Part shown: one piece after another, positions 45,398 through 54,704 of the stretch
Layout of the letters: every line of letters starts with the position of its first letter
Numbering within the stretch: position 1 is the first letter of the stretch
DNA from: Rhizobiaceae bacterium
Lineage (GTDB): Bacteria; Pseudomonadota; Alphaproteobacteria; Rhizobiales; Rhizobiaceae
Direction of reading: 5' to 3'
DNA: 64,000 nucleotides
NCBI GenBank assembly: GCA_017644105.1
Contig: JAEPMD010000020.1
Span: 1-64,000, forward strand
The notes under the pieces: generated by a model
Databases searched by the model: none
What the model was told of the DNA's origin: nothing
What the model saw: only the letters and a program-made list of their open reading frames with translations
Made by a program: the position numbers and the translations under genes

Positions 45398-48300
45398 TCA
45401 GATGATGAAATCGTCTTGCGACAAATCAAAGGCTGAATCAGAAGAAACAATGACCTCTGCGGATTGCCCGCGATCATTTTCAAATTGGATCGCTACATCC
45501 GTGGCTGAAATTTGCGAAATAGCGATATCGTCAAAATCCTCAACATTTTCCAATCGAGATAGGTCTATTTTATCGACACCATCTTGCCAATCGAGAATAG
45601 ATCCGCCCTTCGAAACGTCTTTGAACATAAAGGTATCAGCGTCAGCACCACCGGTCATCTTGTCAAAACCGGAAGTCGAAACCAGCGTATCCAAACCTGT
45701 GCCACCGTTCATTTCATCGCGACCCCAACTGCCTTCAAGCCCGTCATTGCCTGCTTCGCCATTAAGCACATCGCTACCGCCTCCACCAAAGACAAAATCA
45801 TCGCCATCACCGGCAGACACCACGTCATTACCCCGATCTGCATGGATATTGTCAGCCTCAGCGGTTCCTGTAAGTTCATCTGATGACTTGGTTCCGCCGA
45901 TATAGTTGGGTTGATTTTCTAGTGGTTCAAAAATGTCGATCCCATCAAACACATTTTTCGCTTTCACCTGAATGTCGTCTTCAGTGACCTTATCTCCGTA
46001 GATCTTGAGCGTACCAAGCTGATCTTCATCGTGGGCACAGCCGCCATCACCTTGCTGCGAGCGAATTGACACAAGTGAGTAATCACCGCCTTCATCTTCG
46101 CCATAGTTTATATCGGCAATTTCGACGGTATGCCCGCGTAGGGTGATTTTATCGCCATCCTGGTTCGAGAAGTCCAATAAGACATCATCTCCAATGCCTT
46201 CTACCCAATGGTCGTGTACAGCCTCATTTTCACCCGCAACTTTACGCCAATCAATGGAACCGTCTTCTCGTGTATGACGAGCCAGAACTACAGCTGTTGC
46301 ATTTAGCAGCATGTTGAAAGTGAAAATATCCTTGCCTTGTCCTCCACTCACAACATCAGTTGTTGTGCTTGGATCGACGGGCGGATTTATGCGGCCATCC
46401 GAACCGTTGGTCTGCGCGGGATCAGGCTCGCCTGCATCGGCATAAACGCGGATATCATCGCGTCCAGCTCCCGCAAAAACCACTTGTGCACCTGACCCTA
46501 TTTCTACACGATCTCGTGTTTCAATGTCATCTGGTGCCGTATTGATAACATCACCATCTGCAGACGACGCGAATTGCTGTGCACCTCCGTTATAGTCGGC
46601 CAGTCTATCGGCTTCCGTTAATTGATCTGCACCATCAAAAACGCCACTTGCTTTAACTTTAACATCGGAAATTGTGACCTTGTCTCCATATACTTTGATG
46701 GTGCCGAGTTCATCCTCATCGTGAGCTCCGGTCGCAGTATTCGCACCGCCAGCTCCGCCGTTGCCCTGTTGGCTAATGACTCTGATGAGAGAGTAATCTC
46801 CTTCTGCATCACTGCCATATGTTATCTCTGCAATTTCAACAGTATGGCCGCGGACAATAATTTTATCACCTTCCGCTTTTGAATAATCGGTGATGATGTC
46901 ATCACCAAATCCTTCAACCCAATGATCATGAACATTGTCATTTTCGCCAGCGACTTTGCGCCAATTCACATTACCGCTGCTGTTTGTATGCTGAGCAATC
47001 ACAGAAGCTGTTGCATTGAGCAGAGCGCGGAATTCGAAAGTATCTCGACCAGCGCCACCTGTCAGGACATCGTTTGCAGCACCATCGGGAATGGGATCAT
47101 TCACGCGGCCAGCAGCGCCATTAGTTTGCGCAGGATCAGGCTCGCCAGCATCGCCATAGGAAATAAGCCGATCGTTTCCGTTGCCACCATTGATGTTTTG
47201 AGAACCACTACCTGCTTTTATGAAATCCGAACGGCTTGAACCTTCGAAATTCAGATTGATATTCTCTGGGTTTGCTGCTCCCCAGACAGGTTCGACATCA
47301 ACTCTTTCCGGCGTAGATGCGGGTGACGATTGTTCATTCTCAGCAATGTCTTCCAATTGATCAACACCATAAAAAACTTTCGCTTTGACCTTGATATCGT
47401 CTTCGGTCACCTTATCGCCATAGACTTTAATAGTGCCAAGCAAATCCTCATCATGAGCGCCGCCGCCGTCGCCCTGTTGCGAACGAAGAGCAATGAGTGA
47501 ATAGTCACCACCATCGTCTTCTCCGTAAGTGATTGAGGCTATTTCGACAGTGTGACCGCGAATGTCGATCTTGTCTCCATCCTGATTGGAGAAATCGAGA
47601 ATGGTATCATTGCCGATGCCTTCGACCCAATGATCGTGAACATTGCCATTTTCTCCCGCCACTTTTCGCCAGTTTACCGAACCATCGTCGCGGGTGTGTT
47701 TGTCTAGTATTTCATCTTTAGCATTGAGCAGAAGCCGGAAGGCAAACGTATCTTTGCCTTGACCGCCCATAATGACATCATCAGCAGCACCCTCTGAAAT
47801 CGCAGGATTGACGCGGCCATCAGCACCATTTGTTTGAGCTGGGTCTGGTTCACCGCCGTCTGAATAACTGTAGATGATGTCATTTCCTCCACCTGCATCC
47901 ACGGTCTGTTGTCCTTCTCCGATATGCACGCGATCTGATTGTTTCGCTAAAATTCCATCATAATTCGTACCGTCAGTATTGCTGTAGACTTCTTGCGTAA
48001 TACCGGCTGAATGCGAAGCATAGGTGTTGTCTGCGTGATAGAGTTTATCGATCCCATCATTCGTGTTGATGACCTTAACATCGCTTTCTGTGACCTTATC
48101 TCCATAGAACTTGATTTGGCCGAGAGAATCTTCGTCATGCGCGCCCGTTGCTGTATTAGCACCCCCGGCACCGCCATTGCCTTGCTGGCTGATAACATTG
48201 ATCAGCGAGTAGGACCCACCTTCATCTTCTCCATAGGTAATGGACGAAATAGTAGCCGTATGGCCTTTGATCGTAATCGTGTCGCATTCAGCCTTTGAAT

Positions 48301-48808
48301 AATCGGTAATTGTATCAAGACCAAAACCATTGACCCAATGATCATGGACATTATCATTTTCCCCTGCGACGCGTGCCCAGTTTGTTGCACCCGAAGAACC
48401 CGTATGCTCTGCAATTACTTCCGGCTTGGCATCAATGAGTGCGTGAAACTCAAATTTGTCTGCCCCAGCGCCACCAGTAATGATATCATTCGCACTTCCC
48501 TCGGGGAGGGGTGCGTTTACGCGACCCAATGAACCTTCTGTTTGCGCAGGGTCTGGTTCTCCCGCATCGCCATATGAAATGATCCTGTCATTACCCGCGC
48601 CAGCTTCAATAACTTGCTGACCACTCCCTAAGTAAGCGCGGTCCCATTTATTTGTTCCAGTAATTTCGTCAGACAAATCTTCCTCTACATATTCGTTGCA
48701 ATCATTGTGTCCTCGCTCATCAGAGGAACGATCGGAAATTGTCGGAGCAGATAGGCTGAAAAGTGGCGCCTCAAAACACAAATTGTAACGGGAAATGAAA
48801 GATTTCAA
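45398..48808 (-). CDS. Very large acidic RTX-type repeat protein, probably secreted by type I secretion
   Basis: Up to 1136 residues, strongly acidic. The start is uncertain: the frame opens with a TTG and has no methionine nearby. Four units of about 235 residues follow, anchored by GEPDPAQT (first near residue 83; DNA positions about 48560, 47843, 47143 and 46422), VAGEN-VHDHWV-G-G-D and GHT-I-YG-D-YSL. Units 1 and 3 share NGGAGGANTATGAHDED; units 2 and 4 share SQQGDGG-AHDED and LDFSNQDGDKI. Residues from about 1000 are RTX nonapeptide repeats (GNDVVSAGDGDD, GGSDVLNGEAGND) and end in a type I secretion-style domain (FMFKDV-ILDWQDGVDKIDLS). It probably binds calcium outside the cell. No HlyB/HlyD/TolC genes are nearby. 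Confidence 0.8.
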   Translation of the reverse strand: MKSFISRYNLCFEAPLFSLSAPTISDRSSDERGHNDCNEYVEEDLSDEITGTNKWDRAYLGSGQQVIEAGAGNDRIISYGDAGEPDPAQTEGSLGRVNAPLPEGSANDIITGGAGADKFEFHALIDAKPEVIAEHTGSSGATNWARVAGENDNVHDHWVNGFGLDTITDYSKAECDTITIKGHTATISSITYGEDEGGSYSLINVISQQGNGGAGGANTATGAHDEDSLGQIKFYGDKVTESDVKVINTNDGIDKLYHADNTYASHSAGITQEVYSNTDGTNYDGILAKQSDRVHIGEGQQTVDAGGGNDIIYSYSDGGEPDPAQTNGADGRVNPAISEGAADDVIMGGQGKDTFAFRLLLNAKDEILDKHTRDDGSVNWRKVAGENGNVHDHWVEGIGNDTILDFSNQDGDKIDIRGHTVEIASITYGEDDGGDYSLIALRSQQGDGGGAHDEDLLGTIKVYGDKVTEDDIKVKAKVFYGVDQLEDIAENEQSSPASTPERVDVEPVWGAANPENINLNFEGSSRSDFIKAGSGSQNINGGNGNDRLISYGDAGEPDPAQTNGAAGRVNDPIPDGAANDVLTGGAGRDTFEFRALLNATASVIAQHTNSSGNVNWRKVAGENDNVHDHWVEGFGDDIITDYSKAEGDKIIVRGHTVEIAEITYGSDAEGDYSLIRVISQQGNGGAGGANTATGAHDEDELGTIKVYGDKVTISDVKVKASGVFDGADQLTEADRLADYNGGAQQFASSADGDVINTAPDDIETRDRVEIGSGAQVVFAGAGRDDIRVYADAGEPDPAQTNGSDGRINPPVDPSTTTDVVSGGQGKDIFTFNMLLNATAVVLARHTREDGSIDWRKVAGENEAVHDHWVEGIGDDVLLDFSNQDGDKITLRGHTVEIADINYGEDEGGDYSLVSIRSQQGDGGCAHDEDQLGTLKIYGDKVTEDDIQVKAKNVFDGIDIFEPLENQPNYIGGTKSSDELTGTAEADNIHADRGNDVVSAGDGDDFVFGGGGSDVLNGEAGNDGLEGSWGRDEMNGGTGLDTLVSTSGFDKMTGGADADTFMFKDVSKGGSILDWQDGVDKIDLSRLENVEDFDDIAISQISATDVAIQFENDRGQSAEVIVSSDSAFDLSQDDFII

Positions 48809-49101
48809 ATTATTACAAATTGTGAAAGATAGACTTGTTGATCAGTTAAGATTATGATTCTAATGGGAAAAATTATATTTCATATCCCGTGCTATGGCGC
48901 GGCATTGAAATCAGCAAGCAGCGTTTTTTCCAAACCGTCGGATTCAAATTTGATGGGATATCGAAGATGCGTTCGACACTTGCTGGCCCATGGTCTGATT
49001 TTGACGCGTATTTGATGCTTAAAACCCACCACATATTATGAATAAGCGATCTTGGTTAATATAGCGCACTTTCACAGCAAATGGTCTCTAATTGGAGAAC
49101 A

Positions 49102-50139
49102 TCAGTTCACGCTCGAAATGTCTTTCACCGACCTGCGGACCACCAATTCTGAATCAATTTTAATCCGCGTGGTTCCCTTAACCGATGTCACAGACAATCC
49201 CCCGCATAACAAATCAGCCGCTTGTTCTGCGATGCGCTGAGCAGGCATGCGAACTGTCGTCAGCCCGGGTTCCATCTGCGATGAACCCCTGAAATCTCCA
49301 ATGCCGATGATCGATACATCATCAGGTATCCTAACACCCAACGATTGGCACGCATAAACAGCACCTTGAGCAATGACATCATTGCCGCATATGATCGCTG
49401 TTGGTCGGTCATCAGATAAAAGCTCTATGATCGCTTGCTTTGCCTCACCAATATCATAACGCGTTTCAAAAAAGCGGTTATTCTGTAATTCAGATAGCTC
49501 CATAGAGAGCGCGTGTAAGACACCATTTAAGCGATCCTCAGCGCGATCATTCGCCTTTGTTGGCGGGAAGACAAGTGCAACATCACGATGGCCCATTTTT
49601 CTCAAATATTGCGCAGCCTCATATCCAACTTGAAAATTGTCAGCACCAATACATGGGATAGGCGAATCCTTACGATAGTTCCAAGTTGCCAATACCGGCA
49701 CGCGCCGTGCTGCAAGCATTTCAAGAGGTGCCTTTTCATGTTCAAATCCTATCAGCGCCACGCCATCTATTCGTCGTTCTAAAAGAGACTTCACAATACC
49801 AACTTCCAAAGCAGGATTATAGCCGTGTGCAGCAATGAGCATAGTACGATCATGCGATAATAATCGCGCTGAAAAAGCCTGAATGAGCTCAGCAAAAATG
49901 GCGTTATCAATTGTTGGCACGATCAACCCAATCGTGCCGGAAAAACCATGCTGATCGGTCGTTGCAATCCTGTTTCTATAATATCCAAGATCTTTGGCAG
50001 CCTGCTCTATGAGATTTCTTGTCTTGCCTTTGACAATTTCTGGTTCATTGAAAAAACGAGAAACGGTGGCAGGAGAAACCCCTGCACGTTTTGCGACTTC
50101 AACAATGCCTGGAGCACCTTTTCTGGATCGCGCGCGCAT
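49102..50139 (-). CDS. LacI-family transcriptional regulator
   Basis: 345 residues. The N-terminal helix-turn-helix is VEVAKRAGVSPATVSRFFNEPEIVKGKTRNLIEQAAKDLGY. The effector domain is periplasmic-binding-protein-like, with GTIGLIVPTIDNAIFAELIQ and DDVSIIGIGDF near the C-terminus. It is divergent from the TctABC-SauST-like operon and is its likely local regulator. The known SauR of Cupriavidus is LysR-type, so the regulatory type differs. Confidence 0.93.
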   Translation of the reverse strand: MRARSRKGAPGIVEVAKRAGVSPATVSRFFNEPEIVKGKTRNLIEQAAKDLGYYRNRIATTDQHGFSGTIGLIVPTIDNAIFAELIQAFSARLLSHDRTMLIAAHGYNPALEVGIVKSLLERRIDGVALIGFEHEKAPLEMLAARRVPVLATWNYRKDSPIPCIGADNFQVGYEAAQYLRKMGHRDVALVFPPTKANDRAEDRLNGVLHALSMELSELQNNRFFETRYDIGEAKQAIIELLSDDRPTAIICGNDVIAQGAVYACQSLGVRIPDDVSIIGIGDFRGSSQMEPGLTTVRMPAQRIAEQAADLLCGGLSVTSVKGTTRIKIDSELVVRRSVKDISSVN

Positions 50140-50176
50140 ATAAATTTCCTTGATTTTATTTATTAATTTTAAAAAA

Positions 50177-50192
50177 ATGAAAACATTTGCAT
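50177..50192. promoter_or_regulatory. Candidate LacI-type operator
   Basis: ATGAAAACATTTGCAT is an imperfect 16-bp palindrome (6 of 8 positions pair), flanked by further symmetric bases (AAA before it, TTT after it). It lies in the 128-bp gap between the divergent LacI-type and tctA-like genes. Confidence 0.5.
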
Positions 50193-50267
50193 TTTTAGTT
50201 TCATAGATTACCGTGGTTTAATAAGCAAATTCATATTCATTTTGCGTTCTTGGGAGGAGAGTAATAC

Positions 50268-51788
50268 ATGGAGTTTTTGGGGTATTTTGGTGGAGTTTTT
50301 GAGCCACTATCTTTCCTGCTGTTACTCGTCGGAACGATCGGCGGTTTGATACTTGGCGCCACACCCGGCCTTTCCCCGACCATGGCCGTTGCCCTGCTAA
50401 TTCCATTCACCTTTCAACTAAGCCCGACACAAGGTCTGATATTGTTAGGCGCTGCTTACACATCCACTGTCGCTGGCGGTGCTGTTAGTGCAATCTTATT
50501 GAAGATACCAGGAGCGCCAGCCAACATTGCTACGGCGCTTGACGGTAACGAGATGGCCAAACGTGGTGAGGGCGCACGTGCGCTACACCTGTCTTTCATC
50601 GCCTCAGGGATTGGCGGTGTTATCGGTGTTTTATTGCTCATTTTTCTCACACCAGTTCTTGCCCAATGGGCTTTAAGCTTCGGACCATCGCATCTCTTTT
50701 GGATTGCAATATTAGGCGTTACAGTTATCGGTTCATTGGATTCCAAAAGCTTCGTGAAAGGGCTATTATCGGGCTGTATTGGTCTCTGGCTTTCTCAGAT
50801 CGGTTATGACGAGATCCTAGGAACAGAACGTTTTATTTTCACCGATGCCCTGACAGGAGGCATCCACATCATTCCAGCGCTGATTGGGTTGTTTGCCATC
50901 CCACAAATTATGGAGATGCTCTCCAAAGGGCGTACAAAACAGTCGATTGAATCCCTTGAAGTGCCCAAGCATCCAATTAAATCATCACTTAAGGAAGTCG
51001 CTGGTTCAAAAAGAGCGCTATCCATCGGCACGGTCGTCGGTTCAATCATTGGATTGATCCCCGGTGTCGGCGGCCAAATTGCAGGCCTTGTTGCTTATGA
51101 TCAAACACGAAACTTCTCTCCAGAAAAAGAGAAATTTGGCAAAGGCCATAGCGAAGGTGTGATTGCGGCTGAGAGTGCAAATAACGCCATGGTTGGCCCA
51201 TCGCTTGTACCTCTTTTTACCCTATCGATCCCAGGCAGCCCGACAGCTGCGGTGTTACTTGGTGGTTTGCTCATTCATGGCATTTTCCCGGGTTCGGATA
51301 TTTTCGACAATCATCCCGAAGTGATCTGGACCTTTATCAATTCTATGTTGCTCGGTCAGATTTTGATGGTGATATTTGGCATATACACGGCGGCTTGGGC
51401 TGCACGCATTGCAAAAGTACCTATGCCTATTATGGCAGCAGCTGTGACGGTTCTCGCGTTATTTGGTTCTTATTCCGTTCAACAGAGCATGGGCGATGTG
51501 CATATCATGCTGGTATTAGGTCTTGGCATGTGGGTGCTGGAAAAGTTCGGTTTTTCAGCTGCACCTCTTGTTTTGGGGCTTATTCTGGGTCCGATCGCAG
51601 CGGATTACTTCGTCAATGGTTCAATGATAGCCGCCGCGCAAAATGGCCCTTGGGTCTATTTCTTCTCTGGACCATTAAATCTCGTTCTTATCGCCTTGGT
51701 TGTCGCATCTATCGGGTATTCATTCTGGACTAATATGCTGCGCGCAACTTTGCAGACACGCAACACAGCAAAGGAGGCTGCAGAATAA
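50268..51788 (+). CDS. tctA: Tripartite tricarboxylate transporter, large membrane subunit
   Basis: 506 residues with about 11 membrane spans. The LGATPGLSPTMAVALLIPFTFQLSP opening and the LIPGVGGQIAGLVAYDQTR stretch are the two symmetrical TctA signatures. GGGAGGA stands upstream of the ATG. It overlaps tctB by one base. TTT importers carry small organic acids, and the neighbouring enzymes suggest a C2 carboxylate such as sulfoacetate. Confidence 0.93.
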   Translation: MEFLGYFGGVFEPLSFLLLLVGTIGGLILGATPGLSPTMAVALLIPFTFQLSPTQGLILLGAAYTSTVAGGAVSAILLKIPGAPANIATALDGNEMAKRGEGARALHLSFIASGIGGVIGVLLLIFLTPVLAQWALSFGPSHLFWIAILGVTVIGSLDSKSFVKGLLSGCIGLWLSQIGYDEILGTERFIFTDALTGGIHIIPALIGLFAIPQIMEMLSKGRTKQSIESLEVPKHPIKSSLKEVAGSKRALSIGTVVGSIIGLIPGVGGQIAGLVAYDQTRNFSPEKEKFGKGHSEGVIAAESANNAMVGPSLVPLFTLSIPGSPTAAVLLGGLLIHGIFPGSDIFDNHPEVIWTFINSMLLGQILMVIFGIYTAAWAARIAKVPMPIMAAAVTVLALFGSYSVQQSMGDVHIMLVLGLGMWVLEKFGFSAAPLVLGLILGPIAADYFVNGSMIAAAQNGPWVYFFSGPLNLVLIALVVASIGYSFWTNMLRATLQTRNTAKEAAE

Positions 51789-52249
51789 TGACACAGAGCC
51801 GTCTTCAACACATCATTCCTGGAGCTTTAATCCTCGCGCTAGCCTTCATTGTCGCTTGGTTGAGCTTTACGCAAGAGCCTGCCGACAGTTTCTTATTCCC
51901 ACGCGTTGTTTCAAGCGTGTTTGTGGTTTTAGCAGTCTGGAATTTTGCCCGAGCTGCATTGGGATACGCAAAAGTGGGTCGTGGTATTTCCATTGAGACC
52001 GCTAAAAACGTGCTGCCGGGTGTGGCTGTCATTTTAGTTTACGCGTTTTGGGCTGCAAAAGGCCTTGGTTTTTATACAGCCTCAACAATCGCATTTTTTG
52101 TTCTTTATTCGCTCTATGATCCAGCGCCGTTGGGAAGCGTCAAAGACTGGATAAAAAGAGCAATTGTCACGGTCCTATTCATGTTGGTCATGTACGGGCT
52201 TTTTTCGTTACTGCTACAGGTGCAAACACCGCGCGGTATAAATTTCTAA
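51788..52249 (+). CDS. tctB: Tripartite tricarboxylate transporter, small membrane subunit
   Basis: 153 residues with four membrane spans. The SFLFPRVVSSVFVVLAVWNF and KDWIKRAIVTVLFMLVMYGLFSLLLQVQTP stretches are typical of TctB. It starts at the TctA stop. Confidence 0.88.
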   Translation: MTQSRLQHIIPGALILALAFIVAWLSFTQEPADSFLFPRVVSSVFVVLAVWNFARAALGYAKVGRGISIETAKNVLPGVAVILVYAFWAAKGLGFYTASTIAFFVLYSLYDPAPLGSVKDWIKRAIVTVLFMLVMYGLFSLLLQVQTPRGINF

Positions 52250-52271
52250 CGTTTTCAATGGGAGGAAAACA

Positions 52272-53237
52272 ATGAAAACTATGATGAAGACGATGATAGT
52301 GGCGGCCGCGGCAACGGCCATAAGTAGCTTTGCAATGGCAGAGAATTTTCCGGAGCGGCCAGTTGGTTTAGCAGTGTCTTATGGCGCCGGTGGCGCGACA
52401 GATTTCCAGGCACGTATTGTGACAATGGTTGCAGGTAATGAGGATCTGTTGGGACAACCCATGTATATCCTTAATAAACCAGGTGCAGGTGGTCGCAAAG
52501 GCTGGAACTGGTTTGCAACAGAAGCAGATGCTGATGGATATACGCTTTCTGCCTATAACATTCCGCATTTCATTGCGCAGTCAATTAAAGGTGGTGTGAA
52601 ATATTCAGCAGATTCATTTGAACCCATCGCCAATTGGGGCGCTGATCCAGCCGTAGTTGTTGTAGGTAAAGACAGCCAATTCAACACAATGGAAGAGCTT
52701 ATTGCATTTGCCAAAGAAAACCCCGGCAAAACCACAACATCAGGGGCTGGTTTATTTGTGGGTCACCACATTGCCGCGCTGCAAATTGAAAAAGCCTGTG
52801 AATGCAAGATCGCCTATATCCCGACAAAAGGTGGTGGCGCTGCAGCGATGAAAGCTGTCATCGCTGGTGAAGTCATGGCTGGGGTGAACAACCTCTCTGA
52901 TGCGTTTCGTGCACGTGAAGCCGGCAATGTGAAAATCTTGGGTGTTGCTGATCTTGAACGCAATGATTTCATGCCAGATGTCCCAACATTGATGGAAGCC
53001 GGATTAGATGTTGATAATTCATCGGTAAACTTCCGCGGCATCATGGCCAAGAAGGGCACGCCGCCTGAGGTCATTGATGCGCTTGCGGCAAAAGTACCGG
53101 AAATGTTCAAGCATTCTCGTGTCGCATCACGTATGAAAGCGGGTGGCTCACCCATGCACATCATGACACGTGATGAAGTTCAGGCTATGTGGGCCAAGCG
53201 TGAAGAAACACTCAAAGAACTGCTCGCAGGACTTTAA
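52272..53237 (+). CDS. tctC: Tripartite tricarboxylate transporter substrate-binding protein
   Basis: 321 residues with a signal peptide (MKTMMKTMIVAAAATAISSFAMA). The FPERPVGLAVSYGAGGATDFQARI start and the NKPGAGGRKGWNWFATEADADGYTL stretch are the Bug/TctC patterns. GGAGG lies 7 bp before the start. It selects the substrate in the periplasm. The ligand cannot be read from the sequence. Confidence 0.92.
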   Translation: MKTMMKTMIVAAAATAISSFAMAENFPERPVGLAVSYGAGGATDFQARIVTMVAGNEDLLGQPMYILNKPGAGGRKGWNWFATEADADGYTLSAYNIPHFIAQSIKGGVKYSADSFEPIANWGADPAVVVVGKDSQFNTMEELIAFAKENPGKTTTSGAGLFVGHHIAALQIEKACECKIAYIPTKGGGAAAMKAVIAGEVMAGVNNLSDAFRAREAGNVKILGVADLERNDFMPDVPTLMEAGLDVDNSSVNFRGIMAKKGTPPEVIDALAAKVPEMFKHSRVASRMKAGGSPMHIMTRDEVQAMWAKREETLKELLAGL

Positions 53238-53300
53238 ACATGCCAATTGCCGGAGGCGCTAAGATTAAAACGCCTTCGGCATCCAAAGAAGGACATAACC

Positions 53301-54704
53301 ATGAATGCCATTGACGAACTTGCAAATGTTGAAGCCATTGTTGCAAGTGCACGCGACGCGCAAAAGGACTATGAGATAAATGGATCTCAAGAGCGGTATG
53401 ACACCGCAGCGCAGGCCGCCGCCTGGGCGATCATGGAACCAACACGAAATAAAGAACTTGCTGAGCTTGCTGTTAAAACAACTGGGCTTGGTAACGTTGC
53501 AGATAAGATTATCAAAAATCACCGCAAAACACTTGGATTGATGCGTGACATTTCAAGCGCAAAAACATTTGGTGTCATTTCAGATGATGAAGCAAGTGGC
53601 ATTACAGAAATTGCCCGTCCGATCGGTGTTATCGGCGCGGTTGTGCCGTCCACAAACCCTGCGGCAACACCGGCAAATAACATCATAAATGCTCTTAAAT
53701 GCGGCAATGCCATTGTGTTGTCGCCGTCGCCAAAAGGTGTGGTGTGCTGCGAGCGTTTACTTGAACATATCCACGCTGAATTTGACAAAATCGGTGAGAA
53801 CAAAAAACTGGTTCAAATGATCCCAGCGCCAGGGTCGAAAGAAAAGACCCAGCGACTTCTAGAGATCACAGATTTGGTGGTTGTAACGGGTTCACAAAAC
53901 AATGTTAAACGCGCATATACCTGTGGCACACCCGCTGTTGCCGTTGGTGCAGGAAATGTCACTGTCATCATTGACGAAACCGCGGATCTAACAGCTGCCG
54001 CTCAAAAAATTTCAGCTTCTAAAACTTTCGACAATGCAACATCTTGTTCGTCTGAAAACGCCATTGTGGTGGTGGATGAAATTTTTGATGCATTCATGGC
54101 TGAGCTCCAAGCTGCAGGGGGCAGTCTGGTCAAAGATGAGCAATCCATTATCTCAAAGCTTTGGCCAGATGGGCATTTAAACAAAGATGTTATCGCACAA
54201 GATGCTGAGAAAATGATCTCGGCTTTAGACCTGAAGGAAGAGGTGGATGAAGCGACAAAATTCATTGTCGTTGAAACAAGGGGGATCGGTCCGGGTCATC
54301 CCCTTTCAGGCGAAAAATTAAGTCGTGTATTAACGCTTTATAGAGCCCAAAATTTTGACGAAGCGGTTCAAATCACAGCAAAAATACAGGCCCATCAAGG
54401 AGCGGGGCATTCGGTCGGTTTACATTCAAACCTGGACGAACGAGCGCACGCGCTCGCACGTAAAATCCCTACATGCAGAATTATTGTCAATCAGGCACAT
54501 TGTTTTGCAACGGGGGGTGCGTTTAACAACGGGATGCCTTTCTCTTTGTCCATGGGTTGCGGCTCTTGGGGCGGCAATTCAATCGACGATAATTTGCATT
54601 GGAAACACTTCCTTCAAAGCACGAAGATTGTCCGCGTTATTCCAGACAACGAACCTGAAGTCAGCGATATTTTCGATCAATATTGGCAAAGGGCTGGCAA
54701 ATGA
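53301..54704 (+). CDS. sauS: CoA-acylating aldehyde dehydrogenase, sulfoacetaldehyde dehydrogenase-like
   Basis: 467 residues from MNAIDELANVEAI, with AAGGA upstream; a reading from 53247 is less likely. The nucleotide-site region PIGVIGAVVPSTNPAATPANN, the catalytic cysteine in NATSCSSEN and the C-terminal FNNGMPFSLSMGCGSWGGN fit the SauS group. With the SauT-like acyl-CoA synthetase, whose start overlaps its stop by 4 bp, it would reduce an acyl-CoA (sulfoacetyl-CoA in the known pathway) to the aldehyde. A second paralogue is at 21020-22429. The assignment to sulfoacetate is by context. Confidence 0.8.
   Translation: MNAIDELANVEAIVASARDAQKDYEINGSQERYDTAAQAAAWAIMEPTRNKELAELAVKTTGLGNVADKIIKNHRKTLGLMRDISSAKTFGVISDDEASGITEIARPIGVIGAVVPSTNPAATPANNIINALKCGNAIVLSPSPKGVVCCERLLEHIHAEFDKIGENKKLVQMIPAPGSKEKTQRLLEITDLVVVTGSQNNVKRAYTCGTPAVAVGAGNVTVIIDETADLTAAAQKISASKTFDNATSCSSENAIVVVDEIFDAFMAELQAAGGSLVKDEQSIISKLWPDGHLNKDVIAQDAEKMISALDLKEEVDEATKFIVVETRGIGPGHPLSGEKLSRVLTLYRAQNFDEAVQITAKIQAHQGAGHSVGLHSNLDERAHALARKIPTCRIIVNQAHCFATGGAFNNGMPFSLSMGCGSWGGNSIDDNLHWKHFLQSTKIVRVIPDNEPEVSDIFDQYWQRAGK

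Noticed and set aside
46622-48532. Several plus-strand frames across the RTX gene
   Set aside because: They recur with the repeat units and mirror their composition, so they are antisense shadows.
48809-49101. A gene between the RTX-type and LacI genes
   Set aside because: Short frames there have no start signals or motifs; I see nothing convincing in this gap.
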